From assembly GCF_001421515.1 (NCBI RefSeq), contig NZ_LMKM01000012.1:366335-430334 (forward strand): DNA of 64,000 bases. Direction: 5' to 3'. The notes beneath the pieces are model-generated. The model was not told where the DNA came from. It saw only the letters and a list, made by a program, of their open reading frames with translations, and searched no databases. This document shows positions 52,984 through 61,253 of this stretch, one piece after another. The stretch comes from Pedobacter sp. Leaf216. GTDB lineage: Bacteria; Bacteroidota; Bacteroidia; Sphingobacteriales; Sphingobacteriaceae. The position numbers and the translations under genes are program-made. Every line of letters begins with the position of its first letter. The first letter of the stretch is position 1.

Positions 52984-53023
52984 AAAACAGGGCCGCTTCC
53001 GCTATGGAATGCAGCCCTGTTTT
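52984..53023 (-). terminator. Terminator downstream of der
   Basis: AAAACAGGGC/GCCCTGTTTT, a ten-pair stem with a 20 nt loop and T-rich flanks, 54 nt past the der stop on the minus strand. Confidence 0.8.
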
Positions 53024-53076
53024 AATAATATTTCTTGGTATTTTCTCCTTAAGATATGTACCTTGAAGCCCCTAAC

Positions 53077-54378
53077 CTATTTCTGTCTGAAATAAATTTG
53101 GATAGGTGCCCCAGAGAAATCGAAGTTTTCTCTTAATTTATTTTCAATAAAACGTTTATATGGATCTTTAATGTACTGTGGCAAGTTGCAGAAAAAGGCA
53201 AACATTGGCGAAGTGGCATTAATTTGCGTGATGTATTTAATTTTAATGTGTTTTCCTTTTAGTGCCGGTGGTGGAAATTTCTCGATCAACGGCAACATTA
53301 CATCATTTAATTTAGATGTAGGAATTTTCTTACTGCGGTTTTTATAAACTTCTAAAGCGGCTTCAATTGCTTTGAAAATACGTTGTTTGTTTAATACAGA
53401 AGTAAAAATAATTGGCACATCAGTAAAAGGACGGATGCGTTCGTGAATCTGGTCTTCGAAAGCTTTCATGGTTTGGGTATTTTTTTCGATCAAATCCCAT
53501 TTGTTTACCAAAATTACAATCCCTTTTTTGTTTTTTTCTGCCAAATGGAAGATATTTATATCCTGACTTTCGATTCCTTCAACAGCATCAATCATCAATA
53601 CCACAACATCAGCTTCTTCTAAAGCTTTGATGGTACGCATTACCGAATAAAACTCTAAGTTCTCTTTAACCTTCGTTTTCTTACGTAATCCGGCAGTATC
53701 AATTAACATAAACTCATGTCCGAATTGATTGTAATGAATTTTAATCGAATCGCGGGTGGTACCTGCATTAGCAGTAACGATGTTACGCTCTTTACCGATC
53801 AATGCATTTACCAAAGAGGATTTACCTACATTAGGCCTGCCTGCTATGGTAATCTTAGGCAACTGATTTTCTTCTTCAGGAATATCTTCGAAGTTTTTAA
53901 CAATCTCGTCCAGCAATTCTCCTGTTCCAGAACCCGTCATTGATGATAATGGGTATACTTCTCCTAATCCGAAACCATAAAAAGTATGGATTTCATTATA
54001 TAAAGCAGTATTATCTACTTTATTGGCACAAACATAAACAGGCTTATTACTTCTGCGCAATACCTGGGCAATGTCATCATCAAGATCGGTTATGCCTGTA
54101 GTTACATCCACCATAAAAACCAGCACACTGGCTTCTTCAATGGCAATCATTACCTGCTCACGAATGGCTGCTTCATAAACATCTTCCGAGTTGGCAACAT
54201 AACCACCGGTATCAATTACGGTAAATTGTCTGTTCGTCCATTCGCCCACTCCATAATGCCTGTCGCGGGTTACACCGCTCATGTCATCAACAATGGCCTT
54301 ACGGCTTTCAGTTAGTCTGTTAAAAAGGGTACTCTTGCCTACGTTTGGCCTGCCTACGATGGCTATAATATTACTCAT
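53077..54378 (-). CDS. der: Ribosome biogenesis GTPase Der (EngA)
   Basis: Essential double-GTPase for 50S assembly. 433 residues: G-domain 1 (P-loop GRPNVGKS at 9-16), G-domain 2 (second GRPNVGKS near 180) and the C-terminal KH-like domain (about 355-433). NKxD motifs are visible as ANKVD and VNKWD. A -7 promoter element lies about 120 nt upstream, and its 5' leader can form a long stem. Confidence 0.97.
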   Translation of the reverse strand: MSNIIAIVGRPNVGKSTLFNRLTESRKAIVDDMSGVTRDRHYGVGEWTNRQFTVIDTGGYVANSEDVYEAAIREQVMIAIEEASVLVFMVDVTTGITDLDDDIAQVLRRSNKPVYVCANKVDNTALYNEIHTFYGFGLGEVYPLSSMTGSGTGELLDEIVKNFEDIPEEENQLPKITIAGRPNVGKSSLVNALIGKERNIVTANAGTTRDSIKIHYNQFGHEFMLIDTAGLRKKTKVKENLEFYSVMRTIKALEEADVVVLMIDAVEGIESQDINIFHLAEKNKKGIVILVNKWDLIEKNTQTMKAFEDQIHERIRPFTDVPIIFTSVLNKQRIFKAIEAALEVYKNRSKKIPTSKLNDVMLPLIEKFPPPALKGKHIKIKYITQINATSPMFAFFCNLPQYIKDPYKRFIENKLRENFDFSGAPIQIYFRQK

Positions 54379-54388
54379 GGGTGTTCTA

Positions 54389-54473
54389 TTGATAGTTAAT
54401 GGCTTATAGTTAACGGTCGTGGTGTTTGGGCAAGCTGCTCAAAACTATTTGGCTATCAGCCATTGACTATCAA
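54389..54473. repeat. Inverted microrepeat in the der 5' leader
   Basis: TTGATAGTTAATGGCT (54389-54404) is complementary at 15 of 16 positions to AGCCATTGACTATCAA (54458-54473). The leader mRNA of der can therefore fold into a 16-pair stem closing just before the start codon. Confidence 0.6.
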
Positions 54474-54498
54474 CTACTAACCGATTTATTTCGGGCTG

Positions 54499-54506
54499 CA
54501 AAGGTA
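54499..54506 (-). promoter_or_regulatory. -7 element of the der promoter
   Basis: Minus-strand TACCTTTG, a perfect TAnnTTTG, about 120 nt upstream of the der start and 29 nt past the end of the TlpA-like gene. No obvious -33 element. Confidence 0.45.
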
Positions 54507-54534
54507 CGCTTAATTTTCGTAACCTCCATTAATA

Positions 54535-55041
54535 TTAATTTTTATACTTATCTAAAAGTCCTTTTATTACTTCTTCGGTCAATTGGTTTCCTTGCAACAA
54601 TGGAAAGCCCTCCCACCTTACAATTCCTTTCGGATCGATTAGAATGGCATGCGGAATACCTTTTACTTCAATTAAATTTTTCACTGTTCCTTTGGTATCA
54701 ATGGCTTCAAAATAATTGATCTTTGGGTTGTTAAAAGCTTCTACTTTTTCTACAGTTTCATCAGAAACACCAATAATTACCAATTTATCAGCATATTTTT
54801 TCTGAATATCGTTCAAAGTAGGAATGTACGCCCTACACGGGCCACACCAGGTTGCCCAAAAATCAATCAGTACGAATTTACCTTTGGTATCTGGCTTTTG
54901 TGAAATCCATTTCTCCACCACAAGTTCTGGTGCTTTTTCATTGAGGATGGATTTTGCCCACAATTTTTTCCCATTATTCGATTCCTGGGCGAAAACTGTT
55001 GTACAGATCAGTAGTAAGAGAAACGTTAAACTTTTTTTCAT
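54535..55041 (-). CDS. TlpA-like periplasmic thioredoxin
   Basis: 168 residues from ATG 55041. An upstream in-frame ATG at 55074 would place 11 unrelated residues before a perfect signal peptide (MKKSLTFLLLLICTTVFAQ), so the downstream start is chosen. The thioredoxin fold carries the redox motif WCGPC (C66, C69) in FWATWCGPCR, plus the cis-Pro region KGIPHAILID. Likely a periplasmic disulfide reductase. It follows era by 16 nt. Confidence 0.9.
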   Translation of the reverse strand: MKKSLTFLLLLICTTVFAQESNNGKKLWAKSILNEKAPELVVEKWISQKPDTKGKFVLIDFWATWCGPCRAYIPTLNDIQKKYADKLVIIGVSDETVEKVEAFNNPKINYFEAIDTKGTVKNLIEVKGIPHAILIDPKGIVRWEGFPLLQGNQLTEEVIKGLLDKYKN

Positions 55042-55057
55042 ACAATAAAAATCGAAA

Positions 55058-55954
55058 TTAATTGTCGTAACCAAAGCTTTTTAAGTAATTCTTTTTACTT
55101 CTCCAATCTGGAATTACTTTGACAAACATTTCCAGGAAAACCTTAGTATCCAAAAACTTTTCAATTTCTAAACGCGCTTCGGTACCTACTTTCTTTAACA
55201 TACTACCGCCTGTGCCTATCAAAATGTTCTTCTGCGAATCGCGTTCTACCACAATTTCTGCAGTAATCCTCACCATTGCACCTTTACCATTTTTCATTTC
55301 CTCTTCTTTAAAACTTTTCACAATTACCTCGGTACTGTAAGGAATTTCTTTCTGATAATTAAGGAAGATTTTTTCGCGGATGATTTCTGAAACAAAGAAA
55401 CGTTCTGAACGATCTGTCAAATCTTCTTTGTCGTAATATGGTGGATGTTCTGGCAACATTTCCAGCATACGGTCCAATAATCCGTCGACATTGTGTTTAT
55501 GTAAAGCAGAAATTGCATAAATCGCAACCGGATTTAGCTTCTCCTGCCAGTAAGCAATCTTCTCTTCTACCTTTTCCTGCTCTGCTTTATCAATCTTATT
55601 AATGAGTACAATTGTTGGGATATTGCGGTTCAGAATTTTCTCCAGAACATCTTCTTCATCATGCTCTTCATTAATGTCGGTTACGAACAAAAGTACGTCG
55701 GCATCGGTCAAAGATCCGTTCACAAAGCTCATCATACTCTCTTGTAAACTGTATTTTGGCTTGATTATACCGGGTGTATCAGAGAAAACAATCTGATATT
55801 CTTCTTCATTTACGATCCCTAAAATGCGGTGCCTTGTGGTTTGTGCCTTAGGAGTTATAATGCTAAGTCGCTCGCCTACAAGCACATTCATGAGGGTAGA
55901 TTTACCTACATTTGGTTTACCTATTATACTAACAAAACCTGCTTTATGCGCCAT
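55058..55954 (-). CDS. era: GTPase Era
   Basis: Essential GTPase that binds the 3' end of 16S rRNA during 30S maturation. 298 residues from ATG 55954 (MAHKAGFVSIIGKPNVGKST, P-loop at 12-20). A further in-frame ATG at 55987 adds 11 residues of poly-A-derived sequence and is rejected. DTPG, NKID and the C-terminal KH domain (about 200-298, with GTGGSMLKKVG) are present. Confidence 0.97.
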   Translation of the reverse strand: MAHKAGFVSIIGKPNVGKSTLMNVLVGERLSIITPKAQTTRHRILGIVNEEEYQIVFSDTPGIIKPKYSLQESMMSFVNGSLTDADVLLFVTDINEEHDEEDVLEKILNRNIPTIVLINKIDKAEQEKVEEKIAYWQEKLNPVAIYAISALHKHNVDGLLDRMLEMLPEHPPYYDKEDLTDRSERFFVSEIIREKIFLNYQKEIPYSTEVIVKSFKEEEMKNGKGAMVRITAEIVVERDSQKNILIGTGGSMLKKVGTEARLEIEKFLDTKVFLEMFVKVIPDWRSKKNYLKSFGYDN

Positions 55955-55975
55955 TAAAATATTTTTTAAAAAAAA

Positions 55976-56007
55976 TTTGCAGCACAAAGAAACGAATTAT
56001 ATCTTTG
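55976..56007 (+). promoter_or_regulatory. Promoter of the tRNA-fMet/Glu operon
   Basis: TTTG (55976-55979), 20 nt, TATCTTTG (56000-56007): a near-perfect Bacteroidota housekeeping promoter, pointing at the tRNA cluster with its predicted start about 55 nt before the first tRNA. Confidence 0.75.
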
Positions 56008-56068
56008 CATTCCAATTCGGAAACAGAGTTAAGGATTTAATTCAAACAAAAAAACGAGTTGTATAGAG

Positions 56069-56144
<76 letters not shown>

Positions 56145-56212
56145 ATTCAGTTGGTAGTGCTCAATTGGCAGTTTTAATTGCAAATTGAAAACTAAAGATT
56201 AAAACTGAAAAT

Positions 56213-56284
56213 GGCCCGTTCGTCTAGGGGTGAGGACGCCAGATTTTCATTCTGGAAACAGGGGTTCGATTCCCCTACGGGCTA
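56213..56284 (+). tRNA. tRNA-Glu (UUC), copy 1
   Basis: 72 nt. The anticodon loop TTTTCAT gives anticodon TTC within the CCAGA/TCTGG stem. The acceptor arms GGCCCGT/ACGGGCT pair with a G-U at the first position, and CCA is not encoded. Confidence 0.95.
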
Positions 56285-56287
56285 CGA

Positions 56288-56317
56288 AACCGCAGCAGAT
56301 GCCAAGCGGTTTTTTTT
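56288..56317 (+). terminator. Terminator after the first tRNA pair
   Basis: AACCGC/GCGGTT stem with a 12 nt loop followed by eight T residues. If efficient, the second tRNA pair needs readthrough or its own promoter. Confidence 0.75.
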
Positions 56318-56375
56318 ATCAGTTTCAATACTGCAAAATTGGAGGTTGGTATTACCTTTAAAAAATACATGAGAG

Positions 56376-56451
<76 letters not shown>

Positions 56452-56518
56452 ATTCAGTTGGTGGTTCTCAATTGGCAGTTAATTGCAAATTGAAGACTCA
56501 AATTATAAAACTGAAAAT

Positions 56519-56590
56519 GGCCCGTTCGTCTAGGGGTGAGGACGCCAGATTTTCATTCTGGAAACAGGGGTTCGATTCCCCTACGGGCTA
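56519..56590 (+). tRNA. tRNA-Glu (UUC), copy 2
   Basis: Identical to the tRNA-Glu at 56213. The spacer between fMet and Glu is also nearly the same (67 versus 68 nt), which shows the whole pair was duplicated. Confidence 0.95.
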
Positions 56591-56592
56591 CG

Positions 56593-56625
56593 ATCCCGCT
56601 TTACGATAAGTAGAGCGGGATTTTT
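56593..56625 (+). terminator. Terminator after the second tRNA pair
   Basis: ATCCCGCT/AGCGGGAT, an eight-pair stem with a 13 nt loop and five T residues. Different in sequence from the terminator after the first pair. Confidence 0.85.
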
Positions 56626-56699
56626 GCTTTTAAACACAACCTGTAAACCATCTACTAAAGGACGAGTACTCAAATAAAATTACCAATTTACTATCCCAA

Positions 56700-57281
56700 T
56701 CAAAACTGTTTTGGTTTGAGCTTTTGGCCTGCCAGTATTGCAATTTCATTAATTCTTTTTTGCCTGGTTTCAGGTTTTTTAGCTAGTACGAGCCAGTGCA
56801 AGATGCTTTTTTGAACAGATTTACTCAAACTTAAGAAAAAAGGTTTTGATCCCCGTTGCACCTTAAAGGCTGCCGATAAATCTTTCGGGATTTTCAGCTC
56901 TTCAACTCCATCCAAAATTATCCAGGAGCCGTTCTGTTTTGCTTTTTCGATACTGTTAAACCCTGCCTGAGTCATTAATCCCTCATTAATCAAACGTTCA
57001 ACTTTCGCTTTGTTAATTTTCGACCATGCACTATTTGGTTTCCGTTTACAAAAGAATTGCATAAAGGTGAGTTCATCTATCGGCCTTGCGGTACTATCAA
57101 TCCAGCCAAAACAAAGTGCTTCATCTACTGCCTGACTCCAGGAAATAGATGGCACATTGGATTTTATTTTGTGGTAAACAAGCCAAACAGATTGTTTTGC
57201 GGTATGATTTTCTATTAACCATTTCCTCCAATCTGCCTGACTGGCCGGACAAAAAGTTTCAATTTCTTTTTCCATATCCAT
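56700..57281 (-). CDS. YdeI/OmpD-associated family protein
   Basis: 193 residues. The N-terminal part has the family landmarks WRKWLIENHTAKQSVWLVYHK and WSQAVDEALCFGWIDS. The C-terminal part contains the bacteriocin-protection type helix (KSVQKSILHWLVLAKKPETRQKR). Molecular function is not established; homologues are small cytoplasmic stress-related proteins. Start could be the second Met (residue 3). It begins 6 nt after the DUF1569 gene. Confidence 0.85.
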   Translation of the reverse strand: MDMEKEIETFCPASQADWRKWLIENHTAKQSVWLVYHKIKSNVPSISWSQAVDEALCFGWIDSTARPIDELTFMQFFCKRKPNSAWSKINKAKVERLINEGLMTQAGFNSIEKAKQNGSWIILDGVEELKIPKDLSAAFKVQRGSKPFFLSLSKSVQKSILHWLVLAKKPETRQKRINEIAILAGQKLKPKQF

Positions 57282-57287
57282 TGCTAA

Positions 57288-57746
57288 TTAATTTCCGAAT
57301 TGACGCAAATGATGATCAAAATGCTTCCACTGCATCAGTGCCCATTCTTCGGGGGTTAGCGGACCGAAAAATGCCTGAGGATGTTTGGTACATTTGGTCG
57401 GACCTCCTGAAGAAAATGTCTTGATCTGTTCAATAACCTTTGCTTTTTCAGTTTCAAAATCGGGATTGCCTTTTATGATATAACTTTTATCGGTTGCACT
57501 ATTTTTAGGGAAAGGCACTTCACTAAAAAATTTTGGTTTCAATAGTTTACCGAACAAGCGGCCAACAAAACCTAATCTTGCTGGGTTATGCAGGCCCATG
57601 GCCGTTTCTAGCGATGCATTACAGTGTGCAAGCATTTGATTAACGTTCATTTTGCCCCATTGTTTTTGTGCAGCAGGTGTAAGTTTTTCGATCCGCGCTA
57701 AAATGGCTGTGGTATCAGATGGGTTGAAAAGGTTGTTCATGTTCAT
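57288..57746 (-). CDS. DUF1569 (DinB-like) protein
   Basis: 152 residues matching DUF1569 of the DinB-like four-helix-bundle superfamily. A conserved His lies in VNQMLAHCNASLETAMG, with KHPQAFFGPLTPEEWALMQWKH and HFDHHLRQFG at the C-terminus; these three His clusters could bind a metal. Function unknown. Two-gene unit with the YdeI-type gene. Confidence 0.85.
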   Translation of the reverse strand: MNMNNLFNPSDTTAILARIEKLTPAAQKQWGKMNVNQMLAHCNASLETAMGLHNPARLGFVGRLFGKLLKPKFFSEVPFPKNSATDKSYIIKGNPDFETEKAKVIEQIKTFSSGGPTKCTKHPQAFFGPLTPEEWALMQWKHFDHHLRQFGN

Positions 57747-57812
57747 TAATTTTGTTTATACTGCAAAACTAATGCGGGCGATTGACAGCCCTATGTCAGG
57801 GGTATACGCCTG

Positions 57813-58520
57813 TTAATGATTTTTATCGAAATATTCCTGCAAAGTCATTTTATGGGGGCTGAATTTCTCAGCAAGCATCTCCAGTTTCTTGATGCGATCT
57901 AACCGGAAGAACCTAAATTCATGCCTCAAACGGCACCAAGCCACCAGCAACCAATTTTCTTGCGTACTCAAGAGTGCAAAAGGTTCGATCAAGCGGCTGC
58001 TGGTTTGGTTGGCTTCATTGGTATAATCTATCTGGGTAAGGTAGAAATTGGTAAGTGCAAATTGTAAATCAGACAGGTTGTTACTGTTGCGTTCGTTATT
58101 AAAATTTTGAGTAAAGCGGGTACGTTCAGCCAAAAGATTCACATTATCCTTTACCTGATGCCCCAAAACAGCTTTAATTTTATCGATGGCTTCTAGGTAA
58201 TCTTTAATAAAGGAAGCGTCCTTATTTTTAAGCACCAATTGCTCGGCCAAAATCAAGGCATTTGCCTGGCTTTCGGTAAACATTACCGGGGGTATTTTAT
58301 AACCTTCCATCAACCGATAGCCTTTCCCTTCTTCGGTGTAAACAGGAACACCAGCCTGTTCCAGTGCTTTAATGTCGCGATATATTGTTCTAACGCTAAC
58401 CGAAAAGCGTTTGGCCAGCTCTGGTGCAGTTAAAAGTCGCTTCGTTTGCAATTGCGTTAAAATTGCGGTAAGCCGTGATAGCCTGGTGGTATCGTTATCG
58501 TTCATGTTCCTGATTTTCAT
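57813..58520 (-). CDS. WYL-domain transcriptional regulator (YafY/DeoR-like)
   Basis: 235 residues. An N-terminal HTH_11 winged helix (about 8-65; LTAPELAKRFSVSVRTIYRDI) is followed by a WYL-like ligand-binding domain (about 140-235; ENWLLVAWCRLRHEFRFFRLDRI). It probably senses a small ligand or nucleic acid and regulates nearby genes. Its start is likely residue 1 or Met6. It lies upstream of the DUF1569 and YdeI-type genes, which are possible targets. Confidence 0.87.
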   Translation of the reverse strand: MKIRNMNDNDTTRLSRLTAILTQLQTKRLLTAPELAKRFSVSVRTIYRDIKALEQAGVPVYTEEGKGYRLMEGYKIPPVMFTESQANALILAEQLVLKNKDASFIKDYLEAIDKIKAVLGHQVKDNVNLLAERTRFTQNFNNERNSNNLSDLQFALTNFYLTQIDYTNEANQTSSRLIEPFALLSTQENWLLVAWCRLRHEFRFFRLDRIKKLEMLAEKFSPHKMTLQEYFDKNH

Positions 58521-58673
58521 TTAGACTAACGAAGTTCTTCCATAACGTAATCCCAATTCTGACTTCGTAAGTCAATGATACAAAAAACCAGGCTTTTTTG
58601 ACTCAAGCACCACATGATAGATGCTGAAACAAACTTAACAGGACGATCAAGAAAATAGAAATGACGCGAAAAA
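58521..58673. other. Spacer with degenerate repeat remnants
   Basis: Contains a TGACTT-CGT-AAGTCA hairpin near 58561 and an AGATGCTGAAACAAACTTAACAGGACG stretch near 58619 that looks like a decayed right half of the bipartite REP-like element at 52210. No gene seen. Confidence 0.35.
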
Positions 58674-59759
58674 TTACGATAACCGGATCATTTCACCTAT
58701 TTTTACCGATTCATCGCAGGCAAAGGCAATCCTTAAACTGTTCACGGCATCATCAGTTGCATCAGTTAAATCAAGATCTTCGGTTATGGCCTTTAAAAAA
58801 TAACGTTGTTCGCGGTTACAAAGTTCCTGGTGATCGGGCTCATCGGTAAGGTCTATCCATTCATCAGCTTTGCTAAACTCATCCTCGGCATTTAAATCAG
58901 CATGGTGTACCTTGATTGATTCGGTTTTGGTATGTGCATCTATGTTATCAGAGTTTCCAGCTGCTCCTGCTGTTTTCGCCATTATGGATACTGATCCCCT
59001 GGGGCCGAAAACATCTTTAATAAAAAAAGCATTGTCGCTTACCATCGGGCCCCAGCCTGCTTCATACCAGCCGATAGATCCATCATCGAAACGGATCTGC
59101 AGCTGCCCGTAATTGTAATTCCATTCGGGAATATCGTCTGTTAGCCTTGCACCAATGGCACTTACCTGCACGGGTTTAGACCGCGTCATCTGGCACATAA
59201 TATCAATGTAATGAACGGCACAATCCACAATCGGGCTTAAGCTTTTCATCAGGTTGCGGTGCACCGTCCATTTTGGTCCATGGCTTTGTTGGTTCAGGTT
59301 CATGCGCATTACTAGCGGTTTTCCCATTTCCTGGGCCAACTGTGTAAATTTTTCCCATGATGGGTGATAGCGCAGAATATACCCGACCAATAATTTTTTA
59401 CCGGCCTTTTTCGCGGCCTCTGCCACTTTAATTGCGCCTTCAACGCTATCGGCTAAGGGTTTTTCGATAAATACATGGCAACCACTTTCGAAGGATTTGA
59501 TTGCATAGGCTTCGTGGGTATCGGGGTAGGTAGAAATGCAAACGGCATCTGGCCTGGTAGTGGCGAGTGCTTCATAAAAATCAGTATAAAGCTCATATTG
59601 ACCGCCCAATTTTTGGTTGAGAATTTCTTTACTTTTTCCGGTTGATACAAGGCCGCATATTTCAAAACCTGGCAATGTATGGTAGGCAGTTGCATGTGAT
59701 GCACCCATGTTACCGCAGCCCACTACTAAAACTTTTAAGTTTTTATTTTCTTTTAACAT
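58674..59759 (-). CDS. Gfo/Idh/MocA family oxidoreductase
   Basis: 361 residues from ATG 59759; an upstream ATG at 59786 would overlap the previous gene by 19 nt and add 9 unrelated residues. An N-terminal Rossmann domain (VLVVGCGNMGASHATAYH; EKPLADSVEGA with the catalytic-region EKP) is followed by the C-terminal GFO/IDH/MocA substrate domain. Uses NAD(P) to oxidise or reduce a sugar-type substrate. Cytoplasmic, with no signal peptide. It starts 8 nt after the Tat-exported homologue. Confidence 0.9.
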   Translation of the reverse strand: MLKENKNLKVLVVGCGNMGASHATAYHTLPGFEICGLVSTGKSKEILNQKLGGQYELYTDFYEALATTRPDAVCISTYPDTHEAYAIKSFESGCHVFIEKPLADSVEGAIKVAEAAKKAGKKLLVGYILRYHPSWEKFTQLAQEMGKPLVMRMNLNQQSHGPKWTVHRNLMKSLSPIVDCAVHYIDIMCQMTRSKPVQVSAIGARLTDDIPEWNYNYGQLQIRFDDGSIGWYEAGWGPMVSDNAFFIKDVFGPRGSVSIMAKTAGAAGNSDNIDAHTKTESIKVHHADLNAEDEFSKADEWIDLTDEPDHQELCNREQRYFLKAITEDLDLTDATDDAVNSLRIAFACDESVKIGEMIRLS

Positions 59760-59767
59760 AATCAATC

Positions 59768-61222
59768 CTAAACACCTAATGACCAACCTTTACGGTATTC
59801 GCGTTTCACAAACTGGTTTACTTCATCAAAATTGGTAACTTTCATATTTACCTTATCCCAAAGCATTTTAATATCCCTACCAGGGTAACTGATTTTGCCT
59901 GCCGTATCCCTTCGCTGCACATCGGTTCCCCTGATGGCGAGGTTAGCAATAAGCAAGGTTTCGGTAAGCGGACCGGCAGTTTCAAATGGCGAACTGAGCT
60001 GCATTTTGCCGTATCCGGCAATTGCTGCTTCGGCAAACTGTGTATAATGGCCTTCTTCCTGGTTTATGATACGTGGAATGGTAATTTTGGTTTTATCTGA
60101 TTCGTTGCGCGACAGCGGCAATAACCTTGGGTTTTTGCCATAGGTTTCGCAAATCATTTTTCCTTTCGTACCGATAAAAAGCACACCGTTATCGCCGAAA
60201 CTTTCATTTGCACCCAGTTCTTCCGGACGTTCGGGTTTAATGCCTCCATCCATCCAATGCACCTGCACTTCGTGTTTGGTTTTTGGTGTTTTGGCGAAAG
60301 TTAAAATAACATGGCTCGATGGCGGGCAGCTTTCTGGCAGATAGGCCCGTTTAAATTCATCCACATAAACACTGCCCACACTGCATTCTACACTGATCGG
60401 TGTATCCAACTCCAACACTCTTAAAGGTGGTTCTACCAGGTGGCAGCCCATATCGCCGATGGCCCCGGTGCCGTAATCCCACCAACCCCTCCAATTAAAC
60501 GGAACAAGTTTATTGATATAATCTTTATATGGTGCACTGCCTAGCCAAAGGTCCCAATCCAGTTCTTTCGGCACCTCTTCTTTTGCTGTTGGCCACGAAA
60601 TGCCCTGGGGCCATACCGGCCTGTTCGTCCAGCAGTAAACCGTGTGTACTTTCCCTATTCTACCTGCATCATACCATTCTTGGAGTCTTCTTACTCCATC
60701 GCCCGATGCACCCTGGTTACCCATCTGTGTAACTACCTTGTAGCGTTTTGCTGCTTCAGTGAGCATCCGGGCCTCATAAATATCGTGTGTAAGGGGCTTT
60801 TGTACATATACATGTTTGCCCAGCTGCATGGCCGCCATGGCTATTTGTGCATGGGTATGATCGGGAGTAGATACGGTAACGGCATCAATATTTTTGCCCT
60901 CTTTATCCAGTAACTCACGGTAATCTTTATAATATTTTGCCTTTGGGAAATTTTTAAGGGAGTTTGCAGCCCTTCTATCGTCTACATCGCATAAAAAAGC
61001 GACATCTGTTTTACCACCTCTTACAATACTGGCAATATCGCCCTCTCCTTTTCCACCTGCACCAATACCAGCCAATTGCAGGCGATCGCTGGGGGCCAAA
61101 AACCCCGGCCCACCCAATACATGGCGGGGTACAATCATAAATCCGGCTGCTGCAAGTGCCGTTGTTTTAATAAAGTTTCTTCTCGAATTTTCGGTTTTCG
61201 AATTTGCCTTATCTTCTGTCAT
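59768..61222 (-). CDS. Exported Gfo/Idh/MocA oxidoreductase with Tat signal
   Basis: 484 residues. The twin-arginine signal is visible as SRRNFIKTTALAAAGFMIVP (13-32). The Rossmann domain (LAGIGAGGKGEGDI) and an EKP-like VQKPLTHD motif follow, then a long substrate-binding domain (WDLWLGSAPYKDY). Export already folded with its nucleotide is typical of this branch, so it is expected to act in the periplasm on sugars or glycosides. Between the DUF1080 gene (31 nt upstream) and the cytoplasmic homologue. Confidence 0.92.
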   Translation of the reverse strand: MTEDKANSKTENSRRNFIKTTALAAAGFMIVPRHVLGGPGFLAPSDRLQLAGIGAGGKGEGDIASIVRGGKTDVAFLCDVDDRRAANSLKNFPKAKYYKDYRELLDKEGKNIDAVTVSTPDHTHAQIAMAAMQLGKHVYVQKPLTHDIYEARMLTEAAKRYKVVTQMGNQGASGDGVRRLQEWYDAGRIGKVHTVYCWTNRPVWPQGISWPTAKEEVPKELDWDLWLGSAPYKDYINKLVPFNWRGWWDYGTGAIGDMGCHLVEPPLRVLELDTPISVECSVGSVYVDEFKRAYLPESCPPSSHVILTFAKTPKTKHEVQVHWMDGGIKPERPEELGANESFGDNGVLFIGTKGKMICETYGKNPRLLPLSRNESDKTKITIPRIINQEEGHYTQFAEAAIAGYGKMQLSSPFETAGPLTETLLIANLAIRGTDVQRRDTAGKISYPGRDIKMLWDKVNMKVTNFDEVNQFVKREYRKGWSLGV

Positions 61223-61253
61223 TATTCAGGGATATTATAATGCTAAATTTAAA

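Noticed and set aside
55042..55074. Longer start for the TlpA-like protein
   Set aside because: It would put 11 polar residues in front of an otherwise perfect signal peptide.
55955..55987. Longer start for Era
   Set aside because: The extra residues come from an A-rich stretch just upstream, and the standard Era N-terminus begins at 55954.
59760..59786. Longer start for the cytoplasmic Gfo/Idh/MocA protein
   Set aside because: It overlaps the preceding gene by 19 nt and adds residues not seen before the Rossmann motif.
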